A DNA stretch of 64,000 nucleotides, from positions 1-64,000 of the forward strand of contig JAHBWD010000039.1 in the NCBI GenBank assembly GCA_019637175.1, given 5' to 3'. Shown here piece after piece: positions 6,910 to 15,344 of this stretch. Source of the stretch: Labilithrix sp. Its GTDB lineage: Bacteria > Myxococcota_A > Polyangia > Polyangiales > Polyangiaceae. Each line of letters opens with the position of its first letter. The stretch's first letter is position 1. The position numbers and the translations under genes were made by a program. Below the pieces are notes generated by a model. The model had not been told where the DNA came from, did not search any database, and worked only from the letters and a program-made list of their open reading frames with translations.

Positions 6910-9342
6910 ATGCGGAAGCCCCTGCCGGCACGAAACGCGGTGATGGATCTCCTCGCGAGCGAAGATCGCGCGATCCACGCGCAAGAGGTCGCCGAGCGCC
7001 TCGGCGTCGGGCCCGAGAGCTACCAGGGCTTGCTCCGCATGCTCGACGACATGGTCTTCGACGGCGTCGTCATCGTTCGCGGGGGCCAGAAGTTCAAGCT
7101 CGACAAGAAGCACGCGCGCGCGAACACCGGCCGCGAGCGGCGCGAGGGTTTCCTCAAGGTGAACCCGCGAGGGTTCGGCTTCGTCGCGAGCCCGACCGCG
7201 ACCGGCGACGACGTCTACGTGAGCCCCGAGGCGCTCGGCGGCGCGATGCAGGGTGACACGGTGATCGTCGAGATCGTCGCGCGCGGATCGCGCGGCGCCG
7301 AAGGTCAGATCGTCGAGGTGAAGTCGCGCGGCTCGGTCCGCGTCTCCGGCATCCTCCGCCGGCGCGGCAAGAGCGCGTGGGTCGAGCCCGACGATCCGCG
7401 CGTGCGCGGTCCGGTCGTGCTCACGAGCGAGATCGACAAGGCCGGGCCCGAGGGCAACAGCGGGCAAGACGGCCAGGTCGTCGTCGTGCAGATTACACGT
7501 TTCCCCGAAGGCACCGGCGAGAACCCGGAGGGCAAGCTCATCGCCGTGCTCGGCGCTCCGGGTGAGCTGTCGGTCGAGACGCGCAAGGTGCTCTTCGTCC
7601 AGGGCATCGAAGAGCTCCACTCCGCCGAGGCCGTCGCCGAGGCCGAGGCGTACGGTCACGAGGTCCCCGCGGAGATGCTCGAGGGCCGCGAGGATCTCAC
7701 GCACGTTCCCTTGCCTACGATCGATCCCGAAGACGCGCGCGATCACGACGACGCGGTGTGGGTCGAGCGCACGCCCGAGGGCGGATACGAGCTCTGGGTC
7801 GCGATCGCCGACGTGAGCTCGTACGTGCGGCCCGGCACGCGGATCGACGACGAAGCGAGGGCTCGCGGCACGAGCATCTACCTGCCCGATCGGGCGATCC
7901 CGATGCTGCCGCGCGCGCTCTCGTCGAACCTCTGCTCGCTCCTCCCCGACGTCGTGCGCCTCTGCCTCTGCGTGCACGCGAAGCTCGACGCGAAGGGCAG
8001 CATCAAGGAGTCACGCCTCGTCCGCGGCTACATGAAGAGCGCGGCGAAGCTCACCTACGGCGGCGTCGCCCGCGCGCTCGGCATGTCGGATCAGCCCCCG
8101 CGCGATCCGAAGGCCGAGGCCATGGTGGACGGCCTGCGCGTCGCCAACGAGCTCTCGCGCATCCTCCGCGGGCGCCGGATGAAGCGCGGCGCGCTCGACT
8201 TCGATCTGCCCGAGGCGGTGGTGAAGCTCGACGCCGAGGGCAAGCCGACGTCGGTGAGCAAGCGCGCCTCCGATCCGGGCATGAAGAAGGCCTATCAGCT
8301 CATCGAAGAGCTGATGATCTTCGCCAACGAGCTCGTGGCGCGCTGGCTCCTCGAGCATCAGCTCCCGGGCGTGTATCGCGTGCACCTCCCGCCCGATCCG
8401 AAGAAGCTCGATCGGCTGTCGGCGATGTGCGAGATGCTCGGGCTCGAGCTCGACGTCGAAGAGACGCAGACGCCCAAGGGCCTCTCCGAGCTCCTGAAGA
8501 CGTTCGCGGATCATCCGCTCTCGGGCGTGCTCAACAACCTGCTCCTCCGCTCGATGAAGCAGGCGACGTACGACGTCCAGAACCTCGGGCACTTCGGGCT
8601 CGCCTCCGAGGCGTACCTCCACTTCACCTCGCCGATCCGTCGCTATCCCGACCTCGTCGTGCATCGCATCGTCCACGCGGCGCTCGAGCACGACAAGCGA
8701 ACGCGCGAGAAGTCGCTCGCGCGCGTCGGGAACATGGAGAAGCTCACCGAGGCCGCGACGCAATCGTCGCTCGCCGAGCGCCGCGCGATGGAGGTCGAGC
8801 GCGAGATCGTCGACATCTATCGCTGCTTCTACATGATCGATCACATCGGCGAGCGCTTCGAGGGCGTCGTCACCGCGTTCGTCGGCACCGGCGCGTTCGT
8901 CAACCTCGACGAGCCCTTCGTCGACGTGCTCGTGCGCGTCGAGGACATGGGCGCCGACTACCAGATCGAAGACGACGGCCTGATGGCGACGAGCTCGCGA
9001 TCGGGCGACGCGATCCGCCTCGGCGATCGGATGCTCGTCGAGATCGCCGACTGCGCGATCCTCCGGCGATCGGTCTACGCGAAGCGCGTGCGCGGCGAAG
9101 GCGAGCGCGACGACGATCGCGGCCGCCCGTCACGCAAGGGCCGCGGCGGAGGCAACGACCGCGAGCGGCGCCCCGGCAAGGCGGGCGCACGGCCGCAGCG
9201 CGGATCGTTCGGGAGCGGAGGCCGGCCGAAGGGCCACGCGCCGCCGAAGGGCGGCCACGCGCCGAAGGGCAAGGCGAAGGGCGGCAAGAAGAGCGCGAAG
9301 GCCGGCCGGAAGATCGGGCGCAAGGGCGGCAAGCGCCGCTGA
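6910..9342 (+). CDS. rnr: Ribonuclease R
   Basis: An 810-residue 3'-5' exoribonuclease of the RNB family that degrades structured RNA. Domains in order: an N-terminal winged helix (about 1-75, DLLASEDRAIHAQEVAERLGV), cold-shock domains (about 80-225), the RNB catalytic core (about 260-600), an S1 domain (about 648-725) and a Lys/Arg/Gly-rich tail (about 730-810). The core has the Mg-binding signature DPEDARDHDDAV (Asp272, Asp278, Asp280, Asp281). It also has the later conserved segment YLHFTSPIRRYPDLVVHRI. The basic tail, full of GKGG/KGHAPPKGG, resembles the K-rich C-terminus of E. coli RNase R used for RNA and ribosome contacts. The ATG at 6910 lacks a clear ribosome-binding site. A strong hairpin follows the stop. 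Confidence 0.95.
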   Translation: MRKPLPARNAVMDLLASEDRAIHAQEVAERLGVGPESYQGLLRMLDDMVFDGVVIVRGGQKFKLDKKHARANTGRERREGFLKVNPRGFGFVASPTATGDDVYVSPEALGGAMQGDTVIVEIVARGSRGAEGQIVEVKSRGSVRVSGILRRRGKSAWVEPDDPRVRGPVVLTSEIDKAGPEGNSGQDGQVVVVQITRFPEGTGENPEGKLIAVLGAPGELSVETRKVLFVQGIEELHSAEAVAEAEAYGHEVPAEMLEGREDLTHVPLPTIDPEDARDHDDAVWVERTPEGGYELWVAIADVSSYVRPGTRIDDEARARGTSIYLPDRAIPMLPRALSSNLCSLLPDVVRLCLCVHAKLDAKGSIKESRLVRGYMKSAAKLTYGGVARALGMSDQPPRDPKAEAMVDGLRVANELSRILRGRRMKRGALDFDLPEAVVKLDAEGKPTSVSKRASDPGMKKAYQLIEELMIFANELVARWLLEHQLPGVYRVHLPPDPKKLDRLSAMCEMLGLELDVEETQTPKGLSELLKTFADHPLSGVLNNLLLRSMKQATYDVQNLGHFGLASEAYLHFTSPIRRYPDLVVHRIVHAALEHDKRTREKSLARVGNMEKLTEAATQSSLAERRAMEVEREIVDIYRCFYMIDHIGERFEGVVTAFVGTGAFVNLDEPFVDVLVRVEDMGADYQIEDDGLMATSSRSGDAIRLGDRMLVEIADCAILRRSVYAKRVRGEGERDDDRGRPSRKGRGGGNDRERRPGKAGARPQRGSFGSGGRPKGHAPPKGGHAPKGKAKGGKKSAKAGRKIGRKGGKRR

Positions 9343-9355
9343 GCTTCGAGCGTCG

Positions 9356-9383
9356 CCGTGACCCGACGGGTGTCGGCTCACGG
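9356..9383 (+). terminator. rnr stem-loop terminator
   Basis: Outer stem CCGTGA/TCACGG and inner stem CCGAC/GTCGG, separated by one C-C mismatch, with a GGGT loop. This makes 11 paired bases starting 14 nt after the rnr stop. There is no T-tract, as is usual for GC-rich genomes. Confidence 0.5.
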
Positions 9384-9473
9384 GGACGGTTCGACGCGCG
9401 CCAAAACCTCGTAATTTCGCGCAATTCCGCGCGAGTCGCGCTGGAACGCCGTGTGCTCGTGCCGACCACGAGG

Positions 9474-10046
9474 ATGCGATCGAAGGCCGGCAATCCGTAC
9501 CGTGTCGCGCCCGTGCCCACGGCGGCTCGGAGCCATCTCGTCGCCCGATCGATCACGTCGGCGATGTTCGACGCCCCGTCGCCTGCGCTCGTGTGGACGG
9601 GCGACGGCGTCCGCGCCGATCGATGGGGGCGCCTCCACTGCGCCCGCCACGCGATGGACGCGCGAGCGCGAGCGATCAGCGCGAGCGAGACCGCCTGCGC
9701 GAGCGTCACGAAGCTCCTCGTCATCCAGATCCTGCGGCCGCAGTCGCACGCCGACGTGCGTGACTGGCTCGTGAGCTGCCGCGACGACGACGTCGGGCCG
9801 GAGACCATCGCGGCCGTCGTCGCCGACGTCCAGCGAGGCCTCTCGGCGAGCGAAGAGTTGATGGTCGGCTACGACCCTCGACGAGGACGCGCGCGGCTCC
9901 TCTGGCCGTGGGGAGGCCGCACCGACGTCTACGACGAGCCCTTCATGCGGGCGATTTGGCGGGCGTACTTCACGACGAGCGATCAGCCCGAGCTCGGCGA
10001 GCAGCTCCTTCGCTGGTCGGCCCACGTCGCGGCGCGGTCGTCGTAG
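9474..10046 (+). CDS. Hypothetical protein
   Basis: A 190-residue protein of no recognised family. The coding call rests on the strong G/C third-position bias from about 9564 on and on plausible protein composition (LLVIQILRPQSHADVRDWL; WPWGGRTDVYDEPFMRAIWR). It has no signal peptide or membrane segment. Start choices are GTG 9453, ATG 9474 and ATG 9564; the first 30 residues of the longer forms look less protein-like, so the true start may be 9564. An antisense reading over the same stretch has poorer composition and was dropped. Confidence 0.6.
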   Translation: MRSKAGNPYRVAPVPTAARSHLVARSITSAMFDAPSPALVWTGDGVRADRWGRLHCARHAMDARARAISASETACASVTKLLVIQILRPQSHADVRDWLVSCRDDDVGPETIAAVVADVQRGLSASEELMVGYDPRRGRARLLWPWGGRTDVYDEPFMRAIWRAYFTTSDQPELGEQLLRWSAHVAARSS

Positions 10047-10119
10047 CGCCGATCACCCGTTGTCGGCCGGAGGCGACACCCCTCGCGATTCGCGCGCGAG
10101 AGGTTGTATCGTGTCTCTC

Positions 10120-10134
10120 GCCGCGTAGCGCGGC
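10120..10134 (+). promoter_or_regulatory. Stem-loop just before antiporter start
   Basis: GCCGCG-TAG-CGCGGC ends 6 nt before the GTG at 10141. A TATCGT hexamer at 10107-10112 could be the -10 box. If so, the mRNA would begin at or close to this hairpin. Confidence 0.3.
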
Positions 10135-10140
10135 GCTGCC

Positions 10141-11496
10141 GTGAGCTCGACATCATCGACAAACTCCGTCGCGAGCCGCGGCGTCGACGCGATCGGCCTG
10201 ACGGTCGTCGTCGGCATCGCCTTGGCCGCCGTCCACATCGCGCCCGAGGTGCGCGGCGACGCCGCGGTCATCGCCGCCGTCGGCTTCCTCCTCCTCGCCG
10301 GCACGCTCACGAGCAAGCTGCTCGAGGTCCTCGGCCTGCCGCACCTCACCGGCTACCTCCTCGCGGGGATCATCGCCGGCCCGCACGTCCTCAAGCTCAT
10401 CGACCACGAGTCGGTGACGCGCCTCCAGCCGGTCAACACCCTCGCGCTCGCGCTCATCTCGCTCGCCGGCGGCGCGGAGCTGAAGCTCGAGATCGTGCGT
10501 CGCTTCGTGAAGAGCCTGTCGATCGCGATGGGCCTCCAGAGCCTCGCCGTGCTCGGAGCGCTGAGCGCGGTCTTCTATTTCGCGGCCGGCCCGCTCATCC
10601 CCTTCACCCACTCGCTGACGCGCGCCGGCGTGATCGGCGTGGCCGTCCTCTGGGGGGTCATCGCGGTGAGCCGCAGCCCTGCGGCGACGCTCGCCGTCCT
10701 CTCCCAGACGCGCGCGCGAGGCCCGCTCGCGAGCTTCACCCTCGCGTTCGTGATGAGCTCCGACGTCGTCGTCGTGCTGCTCCTCGCCGGGGCGATGGCG
10801 ATCGCGAAGCCGCTCGTCGATCCCTCCGCGACCTTCACGCTCGCCGCGTTCCGCGGCCTCGGCCACGAGATCCTCGGCAGCGTGGCCATCGGCACCACGC
10901 TCGGCCTGCTGCTCGCCGCCTACCTCAAGCTCGTGGGGCGTCAGCTCCTCGTGGTGCTCATCGCGCTCGGCTTCGGCGCGACCGAGACGCTCCGCTATCT
11001 CCACGTCGAGCCGCTGCTCACGTTCATCGTCGCGGGCTTCGTCGTGCAGAACATGTCGAAGCAAGGCGACACGTTCGTCCACGCGATCGAGGGCACGGGC
11101 TCGGTCGTCTATGTCGTGTTCTTCGCGAGCGCCGGCGCGCACCTCGATCTGCCGCTCTTGAAAGAGCTCTGGCCCGTCGCGCTGCTCCTCGCGTTCGCGC
11201 GCGCCGTCGTGACCTTCGCGACCGCGCGCGTCGCGAGCCGCGCCGCCAAGGATCCGCCGCTCATCGCGAAGTGGGGCTGGGCCTCGCTCGTCTCGCAGGC
11301 CGGACTCACGCTCGGCCTCAGCGCCGTGATCGCGCGCGAGTTCCCCGCGTTCGGCGCGGGCTTCCGCGCGCTCGCCATCGCGACCGTCGCCATCAACGAG
11401 GCGGTGGGCCCCGTGCTCTACAAGCTCTCGCTCGATCGCGCGGGCGAGACGAAGACCCCGGCGCCCGCGCTCGACGAGCCCGAAGAAGCGAAGTAG
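10141..11496 (+). CDS. CPA2-family cation:proton antiporter
   Basis: A 451-residue inner-membrane protein with about 12 hydrophobic helices, of the Kef/NapA-like monovalent cation:proton antiporter-2 family (Na_H_Exchanger domain). Typical features are LEVLGLPHLTGYLLAGIIAGP near residue 60 and the downstream LALALISLAGGAELK helix. The helix with LAFVMSSDVVVVLLLAG holds a membrane Ser-Ser-Asp in place of the classic Asn-Asp/Asp-Asp pair. The C-terminus is short (GETKTPAPALDEPEEAK), without a TrkA-N regulatory domain. It probably exchanges K+ or Na+ for H+; which ion cannot be read from the sequence. GTG start. Confidence 0.88.
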   Translation: MSSTSSTNSVASRGVDAIGLTVVVGIALAAVHIAPEVRGDAAVIAAVGFLLLAGTLTSKLLEVLGLPHLTGYLLAGIIAGPHVLKLIDHESVTRLQPVNTLALALISLAGGAELKLEIVRRFVKSLSIAMGLQSLAVLGALSAVFYFAAGPLIPFTHSLTRAGVIGVAVLWGVIAVSRSPAATLAVLSQTRARGPLASFTLAFVMSSDVVVVLLLAGAMAIAKPLVDPSATFTLAAFRGLGHEILGSVAIGTTLGLLLAAYLKLVGRQLLVVLIALGFGATETLRYLHVEPLLTFIVAGFVVQNMSKQGDTFVHAIEGTGSVVYVVFFASAGAHLDLPLLKELWPVALLLAFARAVVTFATARVASRAAKDPPLIAKWGWASLVSQAGLTLGLSAVIAREFPAFGAGFRALAIATVAINEAVGPVLYKLSLDRAGETKTPAPALDEPEEAK

Positions 11497-11584
11497 CCGC
11501 CAAGTCGCGCGCAGCGTCGCGCATGTCGGATCCGATCATTGGGCGGCAAGCGATCCGGGGAACTGGTGCGTGAAACGCCTACCA

Positions 11585-11633
11585 ATCCTCACTCGACGCC
11601 GTTTTTCCCGCGAGAATGCGAGTGGGTGAGGAT
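11585..11633 (+). promoter_or_regulatory. Stem-loop masking start of M15-like lipoprotein
   Basis: ATCCTCAC (11585-11592) pairs perfectly with GTGAGGAT (11626-11633). The second arm contains the GTGAGG ribosome-site-like sequence and the first bases of the ATG at 11632. The loop holds a GTTTTT run. It could limit translation or be fortuitous. Confidence 0.35.
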
Positions 11634-12147
11634 GGCACCCGTGTTGCGAGAAAGTCGCTCGATGCTCGCTCGCTCCAATCCTGGCAGAACTTTCCTGACT
11701 CGAACGCTCATCGCGCTGCTCGGCGTGGCGGGCCTCGTGGCGTGCGCTGGCGCCGACGGCGTCGACGACGCCGATGACGACGACGGCGAAGACGAGGAGG
11801 CGATCGCCTCGACCGACGAAGCGCTCACGACGGCAGGTCCGTGCGCGGGGACAGCCATCGACCGCGCCGTGCAGTGCGCGCGCCGCAAGGGCGCTCGCGT
11901 CCTCAGCTTCTACCGCAGCGCCGCGGAGCAGGAGCGCGTGCGCCGCCAGAACCGGTGCACGAACCGGTGCACCGGCATGGCCGGTTGCGTGAGGCCGACC
12001 GCGAACTGCAACTCCTCGCCGCACACGCGATGTCGCGCCGTCGATCTCGTCGCCGACGGCGCTCCGGTCAGCCGCGCCGAGCTCCGCAAGTGCGGCCTCG
12101 CGAAGACGACGCTCCCGCACGCGAACCACTACGATCTCGTCAACTGA
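11632..12147 (+). CDS. M15-like (D-Ala-D-Ala peptidase-type) lipoprotein
   Basis: A 171-residue predicted lipoprotein. A hydrophobic stretch ends in lipobox LVAC, followed by a very acidic linker (DDADDDDGEDEE). The C-terminal part resembles small M15/peptidoglycan-peptidase-like domains: FYRSAAEQERVR, then SSPHTRCRAVDLVADG (compare SxHxxGxAxD) and a final LPHANHYDLV. The likely metal ligands would be His and Asp of the first motif and the His pair of the second. Six Cys suggest disulfides. Activity on murein is an inference, and the domain is short. ATG 11632 (near GTGAGG) and ATG 11662 are both possible. The next M15-like gene in the window is at 38358. Confidence 0.65.
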   Translation: MAPVLRESRSMLARSNPGRTFLTRTLIALLGVAGLVACAGADGVDDADDDDGEDEEAIASTDEALTTAGPCAGTAIDRAVQCARRKGARVLSFYRSAAEQERVRRQNRCTNRCTGMAGCVRPTANCNSSPHTRCRAVDLVADGAPVSRAELRKCGLAKTTLPHANHYDLVN

Positions 12148-12192
12148 CCCGGCGGGCGCCGGCGCCGAGCTGGGTGCTAGGATGAGGGGGCC

Positions 12193-12792
12193 ATGGGCGA
12201 TCCCGCGAAGCCGATCGAGGGCGAGCGCAACAGCCCCGAGGTGGAAGCCGCGTGGCGCGCTGCGCCTCCGCAGGTGGTCGCGGAGATCGTGGGTGGGGTC
12301 TTGCACACGATGCCCCGCCCGGCGCGGCGGCACACGATCGCCGCGACGAACCTGGGCGAGGAGCTCGGGCCTCCCTTCAAGCGCGGCCGCGGCGGCCCGG
12401 GAGGATGGGTGATCCTCGACGAGCCCGAGATCCATCTTGGGGCCATGCCTGACATCGTCGTCCCCGATCTCGCGGGCTGGCGCCGCGAACGCATGCCGGA
12501 CGCCGCGGGAGGCGAGGAGGCGCCGCCCTACTACGAGCTCGCTCCCGACTGGGCCTGCGAGGTGCTTTCGCCGCGAACGGAGGCGTTCGATCGCGGAGAG
12601 AAGGTCCCGCTCTACGCGCGCGAACGCGGTCGGCACGTGTGGCTCGTGGATCCCATCGAGCAGACGCTGGAGGTCTTCCGCCTCGACGGCGAGCGCTACT
12701 CACTCGTCGGCGTTCACCACGGAGCCGCTCGCGTCCGGGCGGAGCCGTTCGACGCGATCGAGCTCGATCTCGCCGTGCTCTGGGCCGGCTGA
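12193..12792 (+). CDS. Uma2-family (DUF820) protein
   Basis: An intact 199-residue Uma2 protein with a restriction-endonuclease-like fold. Seen in order: PPQVVAEIVGGVLHTMPRPA, the PDIVVPDLAGW strand with the expected acidic residue, WACEVLSPRTEAFDRGEK with the E/K catalytic-like positions, and HVWLVDPIEQTLEVFR. This is the normal full length for the family, unlike the wrecked copy at 5109. Uma2 proteins are abundant in cyanobacteria and myxobacteria; their biological substrate is unknown. A TAGGAT hexamer ends 9 nt before the ATG and there is no Shine-Dalgarno site, suggesting a leaderless message. Confidence 0.88.
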   Translation: MGDPAKPIEGERNSPEVEAAWRAAPPQVVAEIVGGVLHTMPRPARRHTIAATNLGEELGPPFKRGRGGPGGWVILDEPEIHLGAMPDIVVPDLAGWRRERMPDAAGGEEAPPYYELAPDWACEVLSPRTEAFDRGEKVPLYARERGRHVWLVDPIEQTLEVFRLDGERYSLVGVHHGAARVRAEPFDAIELDLAVLWAG

Positions 12793-12809
12793 GGATCGCG
12801 ATACGTCTG

Positions 12810-12837
12810 TTGACCTCGAATAAGTCTGATGTATAGT
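12810..12837 (+). promoter_or_regulatory. Sigma-70-type promoter of the GntR gene
   Basis: TTGACC (12810-12815), a 16-nt spacer, then TATAGT (12832-12837). This is the best -35/-10 pair in the window. The expected transcript start, about 7 nt later, coincides with the GTG start codon at 12845, so the mRNA would be leaderless. Confidence 0.65.
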
Positions 12838-12844
12838 CCTCGGC

Positions 12845-13591
12845 GTGCCGACGGACCGCAAGGCCGACACGATCGCGCGCGATCTGCTCGAGCGGATCGT
12901 GCGCGGCGACATCGCCGTCGGCGACCTGCTGCCGAAGGAAGACGAGCTGGCCGCGAGCTACGGCAGCGCGCGCAGCGTCGTGCGCGAGGCGATCAAGCTG
13001 CTCGAGGTCCACAAGCTCGTTCGCCCGACGCGGCGCCTCGGCACCGTCGCCCTCGATCCCCTCGCCTCGCCGAGCCCCGACGTCGTGCGCGCGATGCTCG
13101 TGCGCGGCGGCACGATCGATCTCGACGTCTTCGCCGGGTGGCTCGAGATCCGCGCCGTGCTCGACGTGCAGATGACCGTCACGGCGACGACGCGGCGCAC
13201 CGCGGCGGATCTCGCCGCGCTCGGCGAGGTGCTCGAGGGCCTGCGCGCGGCCGCGCGCGATCCCGCGGCCTTCGGGCGTGAAACGGCGCGCCTCGCGCTC
13301 GTCCTCGCGCGCGCGACGCAGAACCCGCTCTTCACCGTCCTCGCGCAGTGGCACGCGAGCGTCGTCGCCGATCTGGAGCACGTGTTCGTCGCGATCCGGA
13401 GCGCGGGCGTTCCTCACGTCGACGGCATCGCGCTCCTCGTCGAGTGCATCCGCAAGAAAGACGAAGCGCGCGCGAGAGAGCTCGTCGAGATGTTCCACGC
13501 ATGGGCGACGCCGCGGCTGCTCGCGGCCGCGCGCCTCGCGAACGGCGAGGCGCCGCCCGCACCTCGCGCACGAAAGAGAGCACGCCAATGA
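12845..13591 (+). CDS. GntR/FadR-type transcriptional regulator
   Basis: A 248-residue DNA-binding regulator. Residues 5-70 form a GntR winged helix (LLPKEDELAASYGSARSVVREAIKLLE), followed by a helical FCD-like effector domain (about 85-225). The FCD metal-ligand His residues are not obvious, so ligand binding may differ from typical members. The C-terminus is a short basic tail. The GTG start lies 7 nt after a good -10 box, and its stop overlaps the start of the next gene (ATGA). The tight coupling makes the downstream C45-type hydrolase its most likely target. Autoregulation is plausible because the promoter sits at the 5' end. Confidence 0.85.
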   Translation: MPTDRKADTIARDLLERIVRGDIAVGDLLPKEDELAASYGSARSVVREAIKLLEVHKLVRPTRRLGTVALDPLASPSPDVVRAMLVRGGTIDLDVFAGWLEIRAVLDVQMTVTATTRRTAADLAALGEVLEGLRAAARDPAAFGRETARLALVLARATQNPLFTVLAQWHASVVADLEHVFVAIRSAGVPHVDGIALLVECIRKKDEARARELVEMFHAWATPRLLAAARLANGEAPPAPRARKRARQ

Positions 13592-15324
13592 CCCTCGGCA
13601 TCGTCTCGGAAGAAGCCTCGCCCCGCACGTCCGTCGTCCGCTTCGGCCCCGCGTGGAAGAAGCGAACACAAGGCCTCAACCTGCTCAAGGTCAAGGGCAG
13701 CTTCTACGAGATGGGGCGCCAGCACGGCCACCTCATGTCGGACGAGATCCGCCTCGGGCCGATCCCGTACTACCGGAGCTTCGTCGAGAAGATCTTCGGC
13801 GCCGAGCGCCTCGGCTTCGCGGGGCCCGCGCTCGTTCGCGTCCTCCAGCGTACGGTCGGCGCGCGCATCGCCGCGAAGCTGCCTCCGTTCTCCCTCGAGA
13901 CGATCCGCGGCCTCGCCGACGGCGCGGGCCTCTCGTACGCGTCTCTCCTCGAGGGCTGCACGATGCCCGACTCGCTGCTCTGGGCCGCGTCGCGCCTCAT
14001 GGAGCTGAAGGCGCCGGGGCCCGCGGTGATCCATCGCATGTCGCTCGGCCTCGGGTGCACGAGCGCGATCGCGTGGGGCGGCGCCACGAAGGACGGCAAG
14101 CTCCTGCACGCGCGGAACTTCGACTACCACGGCGTCGCGTGCTGGCCGCGCACGCAGACGGTCATCTTCCACGAGCCCGACGAGGGTCTCCGCTACGCGT
14201 CGGTCGCCGCGGCCGGCGTCGCGCTCGGCGGCGTCACGGCGATGAACGAAGCCGGCCTCACGCTCACCGTCCACCAGCACATGTTCACCGACCAGGCGCG
14301 GCTCGGCGGAACGCCGATCGGCGTGCTCGGCGATGAGGTCATGCGCAAGGCGAAGAACCTCGACGACGCCGCGCGCATCCTCGCGAGCCACACGCCGATC
14401 AGCTGCTGGACGTACCTCGTCACCGACGGACACCGGCGCGAGGTCCTCTGCCACGAAGAGAGCCCGGATCGAACGGCGCCCCGCCGCATCGGCAAGAGCG
14501 GAGAGACGACGTTCGGCTACGCGAACGTCTATCTCGATCGCGAGCTCGGCGACACCGAGGTGAACCTCTATCCGTCGTACTGGCGGCACAACCGAGGGCG
14601 TCACGCGCGCGTCAACGCGCTGCTCGAGCGCGGCGCGCAGAAGGGCGCGCTCGATCCGGCGTCGATGGGCGGCATCCTCGGCGACGTCGGCGAGAGCGGC
14701 TGCCGCCTCCACGAGGCGATCGCGATGGTGCTCACCGTCGGATCGGTCGTCTTCCGCCCGGAAGACGGCGCGTTCTGGGTCGGCGTGGGCGAATCGCCGT
14801 CGAGCCACGGCACCTTCGTGCCGCTCTCGCTCGCGCGCGAAGATCACGCCGCCGAGCTCGGATCGTTCCGCGCGTCGGTGCCGGAGCACGCGCGGCGCGC
14901 GTTCGAGCACTTCCGCCGCGCGTACGTGGCCTACACCGACGCGCGCGACCTCGACGGCGCGCGCCGCGAGATGGGCCAAGCGTGCGAGCTCGAGCCCGCG
15001 CAATCGCTGTATCATGCAACCAACGGCCTCCTCGCGCTCGCGGCCGGCGACGCCGCGGCGGCCGCGGAGAAGCTCGGTCATGCCGTTCGCCTCGGGCACA
15101 CCGACGAGCCGCGCCTCGCGGCGTTCCACCTCTGGCGCGCGCGCGCGCTCGATCTGCTCGGCGCGCGCGACGACGCGAAGCGCAGCTATCGAAGCGCGCT
15201 CGCGCTCCGCAACGACGCGCCCGTCGCCGCCGCGGCGAAGAAGGGCCTCGCGAAGCCGTTCGCGACCGCGGCCGCGCGCCGGATGCAGATCGACATGTCC
15301 CTCGCCGACGTCATGTCTCCCTGA
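13588..15324 (+). CDS. C45-type acyltransferase/hydrolase with TPR-like tail
   Basis: A 578-residue protein of the C45/AAT-like Ntn-hydrolase family (acyl-CoA:6-APA acyltransferase and phospholipase-B-like relatives). The N-terminal part has the typical VKGSFYEMGRQHG motif. The nucleophile candidate is Cys157 in LGLGCTSAIAWGG, followed by KLLHARNFDYHG. In relatives the chain is cut before this Cys to free its amino group. TAMNEAGLTLTVHQH and the CRLHEAIAMVLTVGSVVF segment belong to the core. Residues about 455-560 are helical and TPR-like, unusual for the family. There is no signal peptide. The substrate is unknown; cleavage or transfer of an amide-linked acyl group is inferred. It overlaps the upstream regulator by ATGA, and an aminotransferase follows after 20 nt. 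Confidence 0.82.
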   Translation: MTLGIVSEEASPRTSVVRFGPAWKKRTQGLNLLKVKGSFYEMGRQHGHLMSDEIRLGPIPYYRSFVEKIFGAERLGFAGPALVRVLQRTVGARIAAKLPPFSLETIRGLADGAGLSYASLLEGCTMPDSLLWAASRLMELKAPGPAVIHRMSLGLGCTSAIAWGGATKDGKLLHARNFDYHGVACWPRTQTVIFHEPDEGLRYASVAAAGVALGGVTAMNEAGLTLTVHQHMFTDQARLGGTPIGVLGDEVMRKAKNLDDAARILASHTPISCWTYLVTDGHRREVLCHEESPDRTAPRRIGKSGETTFGYANVYLDRELGDTEVNLYPSYWRHNRGRHARVNALLERGAQKGALDPASMGGILGDVGESGCRLHEAIAMVLTVGSVVFRPEDGAFWVGVGESPSSHGTFVPLSLAREDHAAELGSFRASVPEHARRAFEHFRRAYVAYTDARDLDGARREMGQACELEPAQSLYHATNGLLALAAGDAAAAAEKLGHAVRLGHTDEPRLAAFHLWRARALDLLGARDDAKRSYRSALALRNDAPVAAAAKKGLAKPFATAAARRMQIDMSLADVMSP

Positions 15325-15344
15325 CGGTCTGGTAGAAGGAGGGG

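Noticed and set aside
9378..10025. A minus-strand gene opposite the hypothetical protein at 9474
   Set aside because: Third-position G/C bias and protein-like composition favour the plus frame; the minus frame is rich in Arg/Ala/Asp strings.
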